In this document: positions 39,456 through 49,085 of the stretch, in pieces
How positions within the stretch are numbered: position 1 is the first letter of the stretch
Layout of the letters: each line of letters opens with the position of its first letter
From: Brachybacterium sillae
GTDB lineage: Bacteria > Actinomycetota > Actinomycetes > Actinomycetales > Dermabacteraceae
Direction: 5' to 3'
DNA: 64,000 bases
NCBI RefSeq assembly: GCF_025028335.1
Contig: NZ_JAFEUW010000001.1
Coordinates: 62,001-126,000 of the forward strand
Program-made: the position numbers and the translations under genes
The notes under the pieces: model-generated
What the model was told of the DNA's origin: nothing
The model's input: the letters and a program-made list of their open reading frames with translations, nothing else
Databases searched by the model: none

Positions 39456-41100
39456 CCTGACTTGGACCTCTTTAGTGTGTCACTCGCTGAAGGACGTGTC
39501 GGGCGTCGTCGGTGAGTTCGGGGCTCGCGGTGATCTTTTGCCCGGCGATGGTGATAGTGACGTCCTGGAGGGGACGGAGTGTCCGGATGATCCGGCGGAT
39601 GCTGAACCCGGTCGCTGCTTGGAGGTGTCTGGCGATCGCCAGGGCCGTGAACACGATGGCGAGGTGGGCTTCGATCGCGTCACGGGTGCGGTGGAACACG
39701 GGCCTGGCCTGCAGGTCAGTCTTGCTCATCCGGAATGACTGCTCGACATGCCAGAGGTCGTGATAGCTGGAGACCACCTCCGCCGCCGGCATCGTGGCGG
39801 CAGGAATGTTCGTGACGTAGCCCTTCAGCCCGACCAGACTTCGTGCCCGCTCGAGCGAGGCCGTATCGAGGGATCGGCCGCTCGCGGTGGTCTTCACGAA
39901 TCTGGTCGACTTCACCGACGCGTCCCCGTCGATCACGGCTCGGGCCCGGTTCTCCTGCGCGGTGAGGGTGTGATTGTCGCGGGTGGCACGCTTGGTGCGG
40001 TAGCTCCAGATGGCACGCCAGTGCCCGGGATGCTCCTGTGCGTCCCAGACCGGCTCCTTGCGGCGCTTCGTCGTGGAGGGTTTCGTGTTCCCGTGGCGGG
40101 GCGTGATGGTGTCGATCAGCTGCCCGTCCGTGAACGCGTCCCCGTTCCAATGGAAGTGATTGGCCAGGTCACCCGGGGCTTTCGCCTGTCGTGAGCCGAC
40201 GATGAACTTCAGGTCCGCTTCGTCGAGCTCGCGCAGGTTGGCCGCCGAGAGCATCCCGGCGTCCGCGACCACGACCATGTCAGCGAGGTCGTTCCGGGCC
40301 TGGAACTGGCGGATGATCGGGACGATCGTGCGGGTCTCAGCATGGTTCCCCTCGAAGCAGCCGATCTCCAGCGGGAACCCGCCCCGGTCCACGAGCAGGC
40401 CGACCACGATCTGCGGATCCACGCGGCGTTCCTTCGAGTAGCCGGCCTTCCTCAGCGCATCCTCGTTCTCCGCCTCGAAATAGAGCGTCGTAACGTCGTA
40501 GAGCACCAGCGAGATGTCGCCGCTGGTCGCGGCATGCTCGAAGCACCTCGTCGCGATCTGGCCGCGGTAGTCGTTCGTGGCGATCCGGGCCAGGCAGCGC
40601 TTCATCGTCGAGCGATGCACCGGGTCGATCCCGACCTCCGCCAGCACTCTGGCGGAGTCGCTCATCGAGGTCGGCTCGATCAGGCGTGCGGCGACGAGCT
40701 GGAAGAATGCCTCATCACCGATCGCCGTGAACCCCAGCGCCGCCCACGCGGACTGCAGCGTCTCCAGCAGCAGCCGGGACTGCTTCGACGTGATCGTCGC
40801 GGGGCTCGTCGACGTTGCTGTCCCCAGGTCGAGGACGCCCTGACCAGCGTTGATCTTCTCCCGACCCGCCTCCATCAGGCCGGCGAGCTCGGCTTCGGTA
40901 TGAGCCGACCCGAGATGCTCCAGGACCACATCCCGACGGTTCCGCCGCTCAGCAATCTGCACAGCCGTCGCCCCCGACGCCGTCCTACCTTCCGCAGGAA
41001 CACCACCCGCTTAGTGTGTCACTCCAGGCAGGCGCGAAGCGCTCACCAGCACCGATACACCCAAAACCCGCGTCGATACCCCAGAGAGGTCCAAGTCAGG
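39456..41100 (-). mobile_element. IS1634-family (IS1549-like) insertion sequence, type 1
   Basis: A 1,645-bp element with terminal repeats CCTGACTTGGACCTCT at 39456 and its exact complement ending at 41100. A 14-bp sequence TTAGTGTGTCACTC occurs in the same orientation near both ends (39472 and 41011). It carries one transposase on the minus strand. The left end abuts a 24-bp target duplicate; the right end abuts unrelated debris. Confidence 0.9.
39472..40962 (-). CDS. IS1634-family transposase, type 1
   Basis: A DDE transposase of 496 residues from its in-frame GTG. Motifs include LVLYDVTTLYFEAE, GYSKERRVDPQIVVGLLVD, VVADAGMLSAANL and the C-terminal HLWHVEQSFRMSKTDLQARPV-like block (here YHDLWHVEQSFRMSKTDL). 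The usual family start (a V/M-x-x-R-K-V-R-T-A-S-G-A-T-A-VQIAE stretch) is visible just upstream but split over two frames near 40,985, implying a one-base loss. Translation may then start late, at VQIAERR, or the copy may be impaired. Confidence 0.85.
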   Translation of the reverse strand: MQIAERRNRRDVVLEHLGSAHTEAELAGLMEAGREKINAGQGVLDLGTATSTSPATITSKQSRLLLETLQSAWAALGFTAIGDEAFFQLVAARLIEPTSMSDSARVLAEVGIDPVHRSTMKRCLARIATNDYRGQIATRCFEHAATSGDISLVLYDVTTLYFEAENEDALRKAGYSKERRVDPQIVVGLLVDRGGFPLEIGCFEGNHAETRTIVPIIRQFQARNDLADMVVVADAGMLSAANLRELDEADLKFIVGSRQAKAPGDLANHFHWNGDAFTDGQLIDTITPRHGNTKPSTTKRRKEPVWDAQEHPGHWRAIWSYRTKRATRDNHTLTAQENRARAVIDGDASVKSTRFVKTTASGRSLDTASLERARSLVGLKGYVTNIPAATMPAAEVVSSYHDLWHVEQSFRMSKTDLQARPVFHRTRDAIEAHLAIVFTALAIARHLQAATGFSIRRIIRTLRPLQDVTITIAGQKITASPELTDDARHVLQRVTH

Positions 41101-41204
41101 TCCGAGGTCAAGGGACAGTCAGCGCGCATGCTGGCGCTGAGCCATCCCCCTCGGGCATTTTGTGCCAATAGGTGCCCTCCCGCCTGTTCGGCGGAAGCTG
41201 CAGC

Positions 41205-41521
41205 GCTCGGTCACAGACCCCCAGCCGGCTGGGGCGGAATCCTAGCTGTTCTTCCCCGTGAGGTTGTGAACGCGTTCGGCGGGGGTGGAGCCTCCGAGCC
41301 CGGTGTGGGGTCTGTGGTGGTTGTAGTGATGGAGTCAGTTGTCGTAGGTGGCTGCGCGGTCAGCGTCTGACTGGTAGGTCTGCGCGTAGGCCCACTCGGT
41401 GGCGAGGGTGCGGTTGAAGCGCTCGACTTTCCCGTTCGTCTGGGGTCGGTAGGGGCGGGTGCGGCGATGCTTCACCCCGGCACCGAGCGCGTCGGTGAAC
41501 GCGTGCGAGCGATAGCAGGCC
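41205..41521 (-). mobile_element. IS481-family remnant
   Basis: The minus strand encodes the C-terminus of an IS481 transposase: CYRSHAFTDALG, KHRRTRPYRPQTNGKVERFN, RTLATEWAYAQ. After a TGA at 41335-41337 it continues with LHHYNHHRPHTGLGG and VHNLTGKNS. The TGA replaces the expected Trp codon. The 5' two thirds are missing, replaced by IS5 sequence. The stretch 41101-41204 before it has no recognisable gene. Confidence 0.8.
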
Positions 41522-41895
41522 CGGTTCTTCTTCGACGGGTAGCCCTTGTCCGCGAGCACCCGATCCGGCCTCGTGCCCACAGGCCCTCGGCCGGGGATGT
41601 GGATCTCGTCGAGTACGCAGGTGAACATGCTCGTGTCTGCGACCTGCCCGCCAGTGAGGACGAACGCCAGCGCCCGGGCCTTCCCGTCGCAGACGAGATG
41701 GATCTTCGTCGTCAAACCACCCCGTGACCGGCCGATCGCGTGGTCAGGAGGCTCCGGCCCCGACTTCTTGTCGTTCGATGGATCCCCCTGTGACCCGGGG
41801 CAAGGTCGCGCCATGCTGATGGACACGCGCGATCGAGGAATCCACCGACACGACCCAGTCGATCTCACCCTGAAGCGACGCCCGCTTCTGCACAT
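41335..41895 (-). pseudogene. Chimeric IS5 orfB / IS481 transposase ORF
   Basis: One open frame joins two unrelated transposases. Its first half is IS5 (IS427-type) OrfB: SGPEPPDHAIGRSRGGLTTK, then VLADKGYPSKKNR. Directly after this, near 41521, comes IS481: ACYRSHAFTDALG and the DDE-E segment TNGKVERFNR. The IS5 part keeps its second catalytic D and loses the E; the IS481 part keeps only the E. It should be inactive. It formed by deletion or recombination between neighbouring IS copies. Confidence 0.8.
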
Positions 41896-42182
41896 GGGTG
41901 AGCAGGTCCTCCCAGACGCCGTCGCTCGCCCACCGCCGGAAGTTCTTGTAGATCGTGTTCCAGCTCCCGAACCGATCGGGCAGGTCTCGCCACGCCGATC
42001 CCGTGCGGAACCGCCACGCGGTCGCCTCGACCACCGTGCGCCGATCCACCGGAGGACGGCCCCGTGTCCTCACCGGCGGGAACACGTCCCGGATCAGCTC
42101 CCAGACCTCGTCCGTGATGACATCTCGAGACACGCCTCAAGGATCACCCGAAGGCCCCGAACCAGCATTTAGCAACACGGCC
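41522..42182 (-). mobile_element. IS5-family (IS427 group) element, truncated
   Basis: An IS5-like left end on the minus strand (terminal GCCGTGTTGCTAAATGCTGG reading from about 42182) with orfA intact and orfB cut at about 41521. The other terminal repeat is missing. Confidence 0.8.
41744..42133 (-). CDS. IS5-family orfA
   Basis: A 129-residue DUF4096-like OrfA: MSRDVITDEVWELIRDVFPP, RRTVVEATAWRFRTGSAWRD, and the first catalytic D near VVSVDSSIARVHQHGA. In this group OrfB is normally reached by a frameshift near the orfA end; here that route leads into the chimeric frame. Confidence 0.85.
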   Translation of the reverse strand: MSRDVITDEVWELIRDVFPPVRTRGRPPVDRRTVVEATAWRFRTGSAWRDLPDRFGSWNTIYKNFRRWASDGVWEDLLTHVQKRASLQGEIDWVVSVDSSIARVHQHGATLPRVTGGSIERQEVGAGAS

Positions 42183-42249
42183 TAAGCCGCGTCGGAGGTG
42201 GTGAGGGGGCCGCCGGCGGCCGTGTGGGATGGTGGCCCTGGCCCGGGGC

Positions 42250-42636
42250 TCAGCCGTGCGGGGTGCCCAGTGCTTTCTCGTCATAGGCCTGACGAGCTTC
42301 AAGGACGTCATCGAAGTGCTCGGCCGCCCAATCGACCAGCGCCCCAAGTGGATGCTCCAAGGTCGAGCCGAGTGGCGTGAGGCCGTAGTCGACGTGGCGG
42401 GGCACTGTGCCGTGATCGATCCGCTCGACGATCCCGTCGCGCTCCAGGTCGCGGAGAGTGTCCACCAGAACCTTCTTGCTGATGCCGTCGACGGCCGCCT
42501 GGAGCTCGCCGAAGCGCAGACGCCGATGCTGGAGCGCGATGACGATCAATGCGGTCCACTTGTTGGCGATCCGCGCGAGAGAGGTGCGCGACGGGCAGGT
42601 CGCGAGCAGGGGATTCCATGAACGTTCGGTGACCAT
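42250..42636 (-). CDS. HxlR-family transcriptional regulator
   Basis: A 128-residue winged-helix protein with the family pattern: Cys in LLATCPSRTSLARIANKWTA, LRFGELQAAVDGISKKVLVDTLRDLERDGIVER, and the C-terminal LTPLGSTLEHPLGALVDWAAEHFD. The ATG at 42634-42636 has AAGGAG 9 nt upstream; the longer open frame upstream is chance. It is divergent from a SnoaL-like gene and probably regulates it through the palindrome at 42653-42674. The redox- or aldehyde-sensing Cys is retained. Confidence 0.9.
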   Translation of the reverse strand: MVTERSWNPLLATCPSRTSLARIANKWTALIVIALQHRRLRFGELQAAVDGISKKVLVDTLRDLERDGIVERIDHGTVPRHVDYGLTPLGSTLEHPLGALVDWAAEHFDDVLEARQAYDEKALGTPHG

Positions 42637-42652
42637 CAGGTGAACTCCTTCC

Positions 42653-42674
42653 GTGGTTACGTTGAAGTCACCAC
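42653..42674. promoter_or_regulatory. 22-bp palindrome in the HxlR/SnoaL divergent region
   Basis: GTGGTTAC-GTTGAA-GTCACCAC: 8-bp arms matching at 7 of 8 positions, 17 nt upstream of the hxlR-type gene start. Its size and place fit the operator of a dimeric HxlR regulator. Confidence 0.5.
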
Positions 42675-42738
42675 AACAGCATCGGCCACCCTCAGAGGGC
42701 GGTGATCCTGCTGCGGATCGAACGAAGGAGAACTGACC

Positions 42739-43140
42739 ATGACTGCCACACCCCCCGTTGAGACCGTCGAAACCTACTTCACCCATCTGGCCCAGGGCAA
42801 CGTCGAGCAGGCCATGGCCGTGCTCGACCCGGACGTCGCGTGGCACCAGCCTGGCGACAACCGCTTCTCGGGCGTGCACCGCGGCCCGGATGCCATCCGT
42901 GCCCTGATCGGCGGCATGATGGAGGCCACCGGCGGGACATTCGCGGTGGCCCCGACCGGCCCCCTCATGGCGAACGAGGACGTGGTGGCCGCCCCGGTGC
43001 GCTTCACGGGTCACCGAGATGGGCGAGAGCTGGACCAGCCCGGGGTGGATCTTCTCACTGTCCGGGACGGCCGGATCGTCGAGGTCCGGCTCTTCTCCTC
43101 AGACGGCCCCGCCGAGGACCAGTTCTGGGGGAAGGCGTAA
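42739..43140 (+). CDS. SnoaL/NTF2-like protein
   Basis: A 133-residue NTF2-fold protein: ETYFTHLAQGNVEQAMAVLDPDVAWHQPGDNRFSGVHRGPDAIRAL and DLLTVRDGRIVEVRLFSSD. The family includes polyketide cyclases, isomerases and limonene-epoxide-hydrolase-like enzymes; the reaction here is unknown. GAAGGAG precedes the ATG by 9 nt. It is divergent from the HxlR gene and followed by a strong terminator, so it is a single-gene unit. Confidence 0.85.
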   Translation: MTATPPVETVETYFTHLAQGNVEQAMAVLDPDVAWHQPGDNRFSGVHRGPDAIRALIGGMMEATGGTFAVAPTGPLMANEDVVAAPVRFTGHRDGRELDQPGVDLLTVRDGRIVEVRLFSSDGPAEDQFWGKA

Positions 43141-43177
43141 GACGACGGCCAGGTTGCTCAGCAACCTGGCCGTCGTC
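43141..43177 (+). terminator. 17-bp stem terminator after the SnoaL-like gene
   Basis: A perfect 17-bp stem (arm core ACGACGGCCAGGTTGC) with a TCA loop, beginning 1 nt after the stop. No U-run, only GTT follows. Confidence 0.8.
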
Positions 43178-43227
43178 GTTGCGGCATGTGCGCGACGTAC
43201 CGATCAGCGACCATCAGGAAGGTTGAC

Positions 43228-43467
43228 ATGAACTCCAAGCAGTACGCCCCAGAGCATCGTGAAGTCCTCATCGTAGGCGCCGGCTTCAGCGGCCTGGCCA
43301 ATCTCCACCTGCTGCGCCGTGCAGGGATCGACGCCGCGATTGTCGAAGCAAGTGACGACGTCGGTGGCACTTGGCATGCGAACCGATACCCGGGGGTCCG
43401 AACAGACAGCGAATCGCACTATTACTGCTTGTCCTTTGCCCAGGAAGTCACCGTGAATCGGCTGTAA
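43228..43467 (+). pseudogene. Baeyer-Villiger-type flavin monooxygenase, 3'-truncated
   Basis: Only the N-terminus of an FAD/NADPH monooxygenase of normally 500-600 residues. The FAD-binding GAGFSG is at residues 17-22, followed by GGTWHANRYPGVRTDSESHYY, typical of cyclohexanone/phenylacetone-monooxygenase relatives. After SFAQEV the family sequence ends where IS110 DNA begins, and an accidental tail TVNRL stops at 43467. AGGAAGG precedes the ATG. Confidence 0.85.
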
Positions 43468-43752
43468 GTCTCTGAAGTGGCTGGCCTGGGGTCGGCTGGC
43501 AGGGTGGGTGCTGGTGCTCCGTCTGGTCGTGACTCTTGAATCGCCTGGCCTCCCGCTTCGGCGGGGTGCCTTTCCCAGGATCTGTCCGGCCGGGTGGGTG
43601 CCGGCGCCGACCCTGCCCACTCCGATGGCTTGATCAGAAGCTTGCCCGACCGTTCACGGCGGTCGTGGCCCATTACAGGCCTGCCTCGAAGTGACCATTC
43701 CCGGGTCGACGCCAGCAGTGACGTCAACCCAGTGGAGAGGATCACGGTCACC
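43468..43752 (+). ncRNA. Putative bridge-RNA region of the IS110 element
   Basis: A 285-nt segment without a gene between the left end and the transposase. IS110-group elements encode their bridge RNA, with target- and donor-binding loops, in this position. GC-rich self-complementary stretches are visible (CTCCCGCTTCGGCGGGG; ACCGTTCACGGCGGTCG). The RNA itself is inferred, not shown. Confidence 0.4.
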
Positions 43753-44820
43753 ATGACCATCGTCGCAAACACGTTCGCGTATGTCATCGGCGCGGACACC
43801 CATTCCAGAACACACACTCTCGCCGTGCTCGACGCGCGCACTGGCGCCAGAGTGGACACTCGGACCTTCCCGACGACGCCGGCGGGATTATCACGCGCGG
43901 TCGCGTGGATCGCTCGGCGCACCAGCGGGCTGGCCGATGTGCTCGTAACGATCGAGGGCGTCGGCTCGTATGGCGCCCGGCTCGCGAGAGCATGCCAGGA
44001 CGCCGGCTACCGGGTCGTGGAGTCGTTCCCGACAGCGGCACGTGAACGTCGCGGACGAGGCAAGAGCGACGAGATCGACGCGGAACTGATCGCCCGCTCC
44101 GTGCTCGGCGTCGATGCCGACAACCTCCGTGATCCGCGTCAGGACGCGGGAGTCCGCGCGGCGCTGCGGGTGCTGATCGGCGCCCGCGACCTCATCAACC
44201 TCGAACGCACCAGGTCGATCAACGCCTTGACCGCGCTGCTTCGAACGGTCGACCTCGGCATCGACGCCCGCGCCTCGCTCACCAAGAAGCAGCTCGCGGC
44301 GATGGAGTCCTGGCGCACGCGACAGGAGGACCTCGCGACCGCGACAGCCCGCCGGGAAGCGATCCGGCTGGCCCGACGGGTTGCCGTCTGCGATCAGGAC
44401 CTCGCTGCTAACCGTGACGAGATCACCGCGCTGGTCGCCGCCAGCGACGCCGCAATCCTGCTCGACGAGCCCGGGATCGGCGCGATCAACGCGGCCGTGA
44501 TCATCGCCGCCTGGTCACACCCCGGCCGGGTCCGCTCCGAAGCAGCGTTCGCCGTGCTCGCCGGCGTCAGTCCCGTGCCCGCCTCGAGCGGAAACACCAC
44601 CCGTCATCGCCTCAACCGAGGAGGCGACAGGCGTCTGAACAGAGCCTTATCGTCGATCGCGCTGACCCGAATGTCGCACCACCCGCCGACCCGCGCCTAC
44701 GTCGAACGCCGACGAGCCGAAGGACGCACCACCAAGGAAATCCGCCGCTCACTCAAGCGATACATAGCCCGCCAGCTCTACCGCCGCCTCAGCGAGCAGA
44801 GCGGACTTGACAACACATAG
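43753..44820 (+). CDS. IS110-family DEDD transposase/recombinase
   Basis: A 355-residue enzyme. The N-terminal RuvC-like DEDD domain starts VIGADTHSRTHTLAVLDARTG (first D), with VTIEGVGSYGARLAR (E) and GRGKSDEIDAELIAR (DxxD). The C-terminal Tnp domain has LLDEPGIGAINAAVIIAAW and the catalytic-Ser segment PVPASSGNTTRHRLNRGGDRRLN-type (here shown as SSGNTTRHRLNRGG). It looks complete. ATG 43753 is chosen from family length. Confidence 0.92.
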   Translation: MTIVANTFAYVIGADTHSRTHTLAVLDARTGARVDTRTFPTTPAGLSRAVAWIARRTSGLADVLVTIEGVGSYGARLARACQDAGYRVVESFPTAARERRGRGKSDEIDAELIARSVLGVDADNLRDPRQDAGVRAALRVLIGARDLINLERTRSINALTALLRTVDLGIDARASLTKKQLAAMESWRTRQEDLATATARREAIRLARRVAVCDQDLAANRDEITALVAASDAAILLDEPGIGAINAAVIIAAWSHPGRVRSEAAFAVLAGVSPVPASSGNTTRHRLNRGGDRRLNRALSSIALTRMSHHPPTRAYVERRRAEGRTTKEIRRSLKRYIARQLYRRLSEQSGLDNT

Positions 44821-44866
44821 AAGCATCCTGGGTTTCGTTCCGTTCTTGAAGCAAGGATGGAACACG

Positions 44867-44928
44867 ATGAACCAGAAGTACTCTCCCGAGATGCGCGAGC
44901 GCGCGCTGCGGATGCTCGATGACCCGAG
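44867..44928 (+). pseudogene. IS3-family orfA remnant (second type)
   Basis: The first 20 codons of a different IS3 OrfA: MNQKYSPEMRERALRMLDDP. The sequence then runs into the end of the IS1634-type-2 element. GGATGGAACACG precedes the ATG. Confidence 0.65.
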
Positions 44929-46473
44929 TTTTATCAATTTAGTGAGCACTGCGTGACGGTGGCCGGTGGATGCGGTCGAGCGCGTCGCGGAGCTCGTCGG
45001 GGATAGGGTCGGCGGCGGTGATGTTGTGGTCGCCGGCGCGGATCGTGACGGTCTTGTAGCGCCGGGCGGTGGTGACGAACTTCTTCAGTGACCAGCCGGT
45101 GAGGTGCTCGAGGCGGCGGGCGACGGCGAGGGCGGCGAAGACGATGCTCAGGTGGGCCTCGATGGAGTCCTGCAGGCGGTGGTAGATCGGCCGGGCGGCG
45201 AGGTCGTGCTTGGACATCCGGAAGGACTTCTCGATCTGCCAGAGGCGGTGGTAGGCGCCGATGACGAACTCCGCCGACGCCTGCTCGGGCAACAGGTTGG
45301 TCAGGTAGCCCTTGATCCCGGCCAGGGCCCGGGCCTTGGCCTCTAACTCACGGTTGACGGCCCGTTCCTCGCCGGTGACGGTCAGGAACCGGTTGCGCTT
45401 GACCGGGGCCTTGCCGGCGGCGGCCTGTTCGGCCTTGGCGACCTGCTGATCGATCCCCCGCAACGTCCGCCGCGCCCGGGCGGCCCGGTACTGGTAGTAG
45501 ATTCGCCCCTCACGGCGGTTGCCGGCCGGGCCGGTGAAGGTCTTGGCGGTGAAGATCTGCCCGTCCTCCGGCCCCTGCCCGGGGTGCTCGGCCAGCCACT
45601 TCTCGATCACGTACGGGACCTCGGCGATCCGCGCGCCGAGGATGTAGGACAACCCGGCGGCCTCGATCGCGTCCCGGTTGTCGTGGCTGAGCATCCCGGC
45701 ATCGGCCACCACGGTGAGGTTGTAGGTGGCCTTGAACGCCTCGATCACCGGCAGCATCGTCTTCGTCTCGGCCTTGTTGCCCTCAAAGGCGTTGACCATC
45801 AACGGAAACCCGGCGGCATCGGTCAGCAACCCGATGGTGATCTGCGGATCGATCCGCCGCTCCTTGGAGTACCCCGGCTCCCGGAAACCGTCACCCTCGT
45901 CGGCCTCGAAATACAACGTCGAGACGTCGTAGAGCACCAACGCCGCTGGCCCCAGCTCTGCCGTCGCGGCCAGGGCGGCCGCCAACGCCTGACGGAAGGC
46001 CGGCTTGGCGTAGCGCGGCAGGCGCCGGTTAACGGTCGGGTAGGACACCGGGGCCAGGCCGGTCTCCTCGATCACCCGCAGCGAGTCCAGCTTGCTCGTC
46101 GGCTCCACCAGGCGGGCCAGCACCAGGTGAAAGAAGACCTCATCTCCCTGCGCCGCGGCCTGAAGGCCCAGATCGACGTAGACACGCTCGATCGCACCGA
46201 TCAGGTGCTCCATCCGGGTGGTGGTAATCGGCAACGGCCCACCCGAGCCGGGCCTGCCGAGCCCGAGATCGAGCTCGTCTTGCCCCGCTGCCAGCCGCTG
46301 CCGCGCCGCGGCCTTGAGGGCTTCGATCTCGGCATCGGAGTGCGCTGAGCCGATGTGCTCGATGTCCTTCGACCCGCGCCGCGTAGAGTGAACGATCTGC
46401 ACCGCCCGCGCCCCAGAGGCGGTCTTCACCGTGCGGATGTAGGCCACCGCCGCACTCTACAACCCCCGGTTAA
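44929..46473 (-). mobile_element. IS1634-family (IS1549-like) element, type 2
   Basis: A second, distinct IS1634-family element in minus orientation. Its left limit is near TTTTATCAATTT before the transposase stop. Its right end seems cut by IS1380 at 46474, since only 26 nt separate the transposase start from the IS1380 repeat (the type 1 element has about 100 nt there). Confidence 0.75.
44939..46447 (-). CDS. IS1634-family transposase, type 2
   Basis: A complete 502-residue DDE transposase: MAYIRTVKTASGARAVQIVH start, LVLYDVSTLYFEADEGDGF, GYSKERRIDPQITIGLLTD, VVADAGMLSHDNRD and YHRLWQIEKSFRMSKHDLAA. It is homologous but clearly different from the type 1 transposase at 39,472. Start GTG at 46447. 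Confidence 0.9.
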   Translation of the reverse strand: MAYIRTVKTASGARAVQIVHSTRRGSKDIEHIGSAHSDAEIEALKAAARQRLAAGQDELDLGLGRPGSGGPLPITTTRMEHLIGAIERVYVDLGLQAAAQGDEVFFHLVLARLVEPTSKLDSLRVIEETGLAPVSYPTVNRRLPRYAKPAFRQALAAALAATAELGPAALVLYDVSTLYFEADEGDGFREPGYSKERRIDPQITIGLLTDAAGFPLMVNAFEGNKAETKTMLPVIEAFKATYNLTVVADAGMLSHDNRDAIEAAGLSYILGARIAEVPYVIEKWLAEHPGQGPEDGQIFTAKTFTGPAGNRREGRIYYQYRAARARRTLRGIDQQVAKAEQAAAGKAPVKRNRFLTVTGEERAVNRELEAKARALAGIKGYLTNLLPEQASAEFVIGAYHRLWQIEKSFRMSKHDLAARPIYHRLQDSIEAHLSIVFAALAVARRLEHLTGWSLKKFVTTARRYKTVTIRAGDHNITAADPIPDELRDALDRIHRPPSRSAH

Positions 46474-49048
<2,575 letters not shown>

Positions 49049-49085
49049 CAGACAACGAAGCCTGCATCAGACCCGGGGCGCAACA

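Larger units (their letters stand above)
43452..44830 (+). mobile_element. IS110-family element
   Basis: Approximate limits: the left junction is inside the monooxygenase fragment, and the right junction precedes an IS3 orfA remnant. As usual for IS110 there are no terminal inverted repeats, so exact ends cannot be read. About 285 nt of non-coding DNA precede the transposase. Confidence 0.8.

Noticed and set aside
42250-43014. Extended HxlR protein of 254 residues
   Set aside because: The N-terminal half is antisense to the SnoaL gene; the real start at 42636 has an AAGGAG site.
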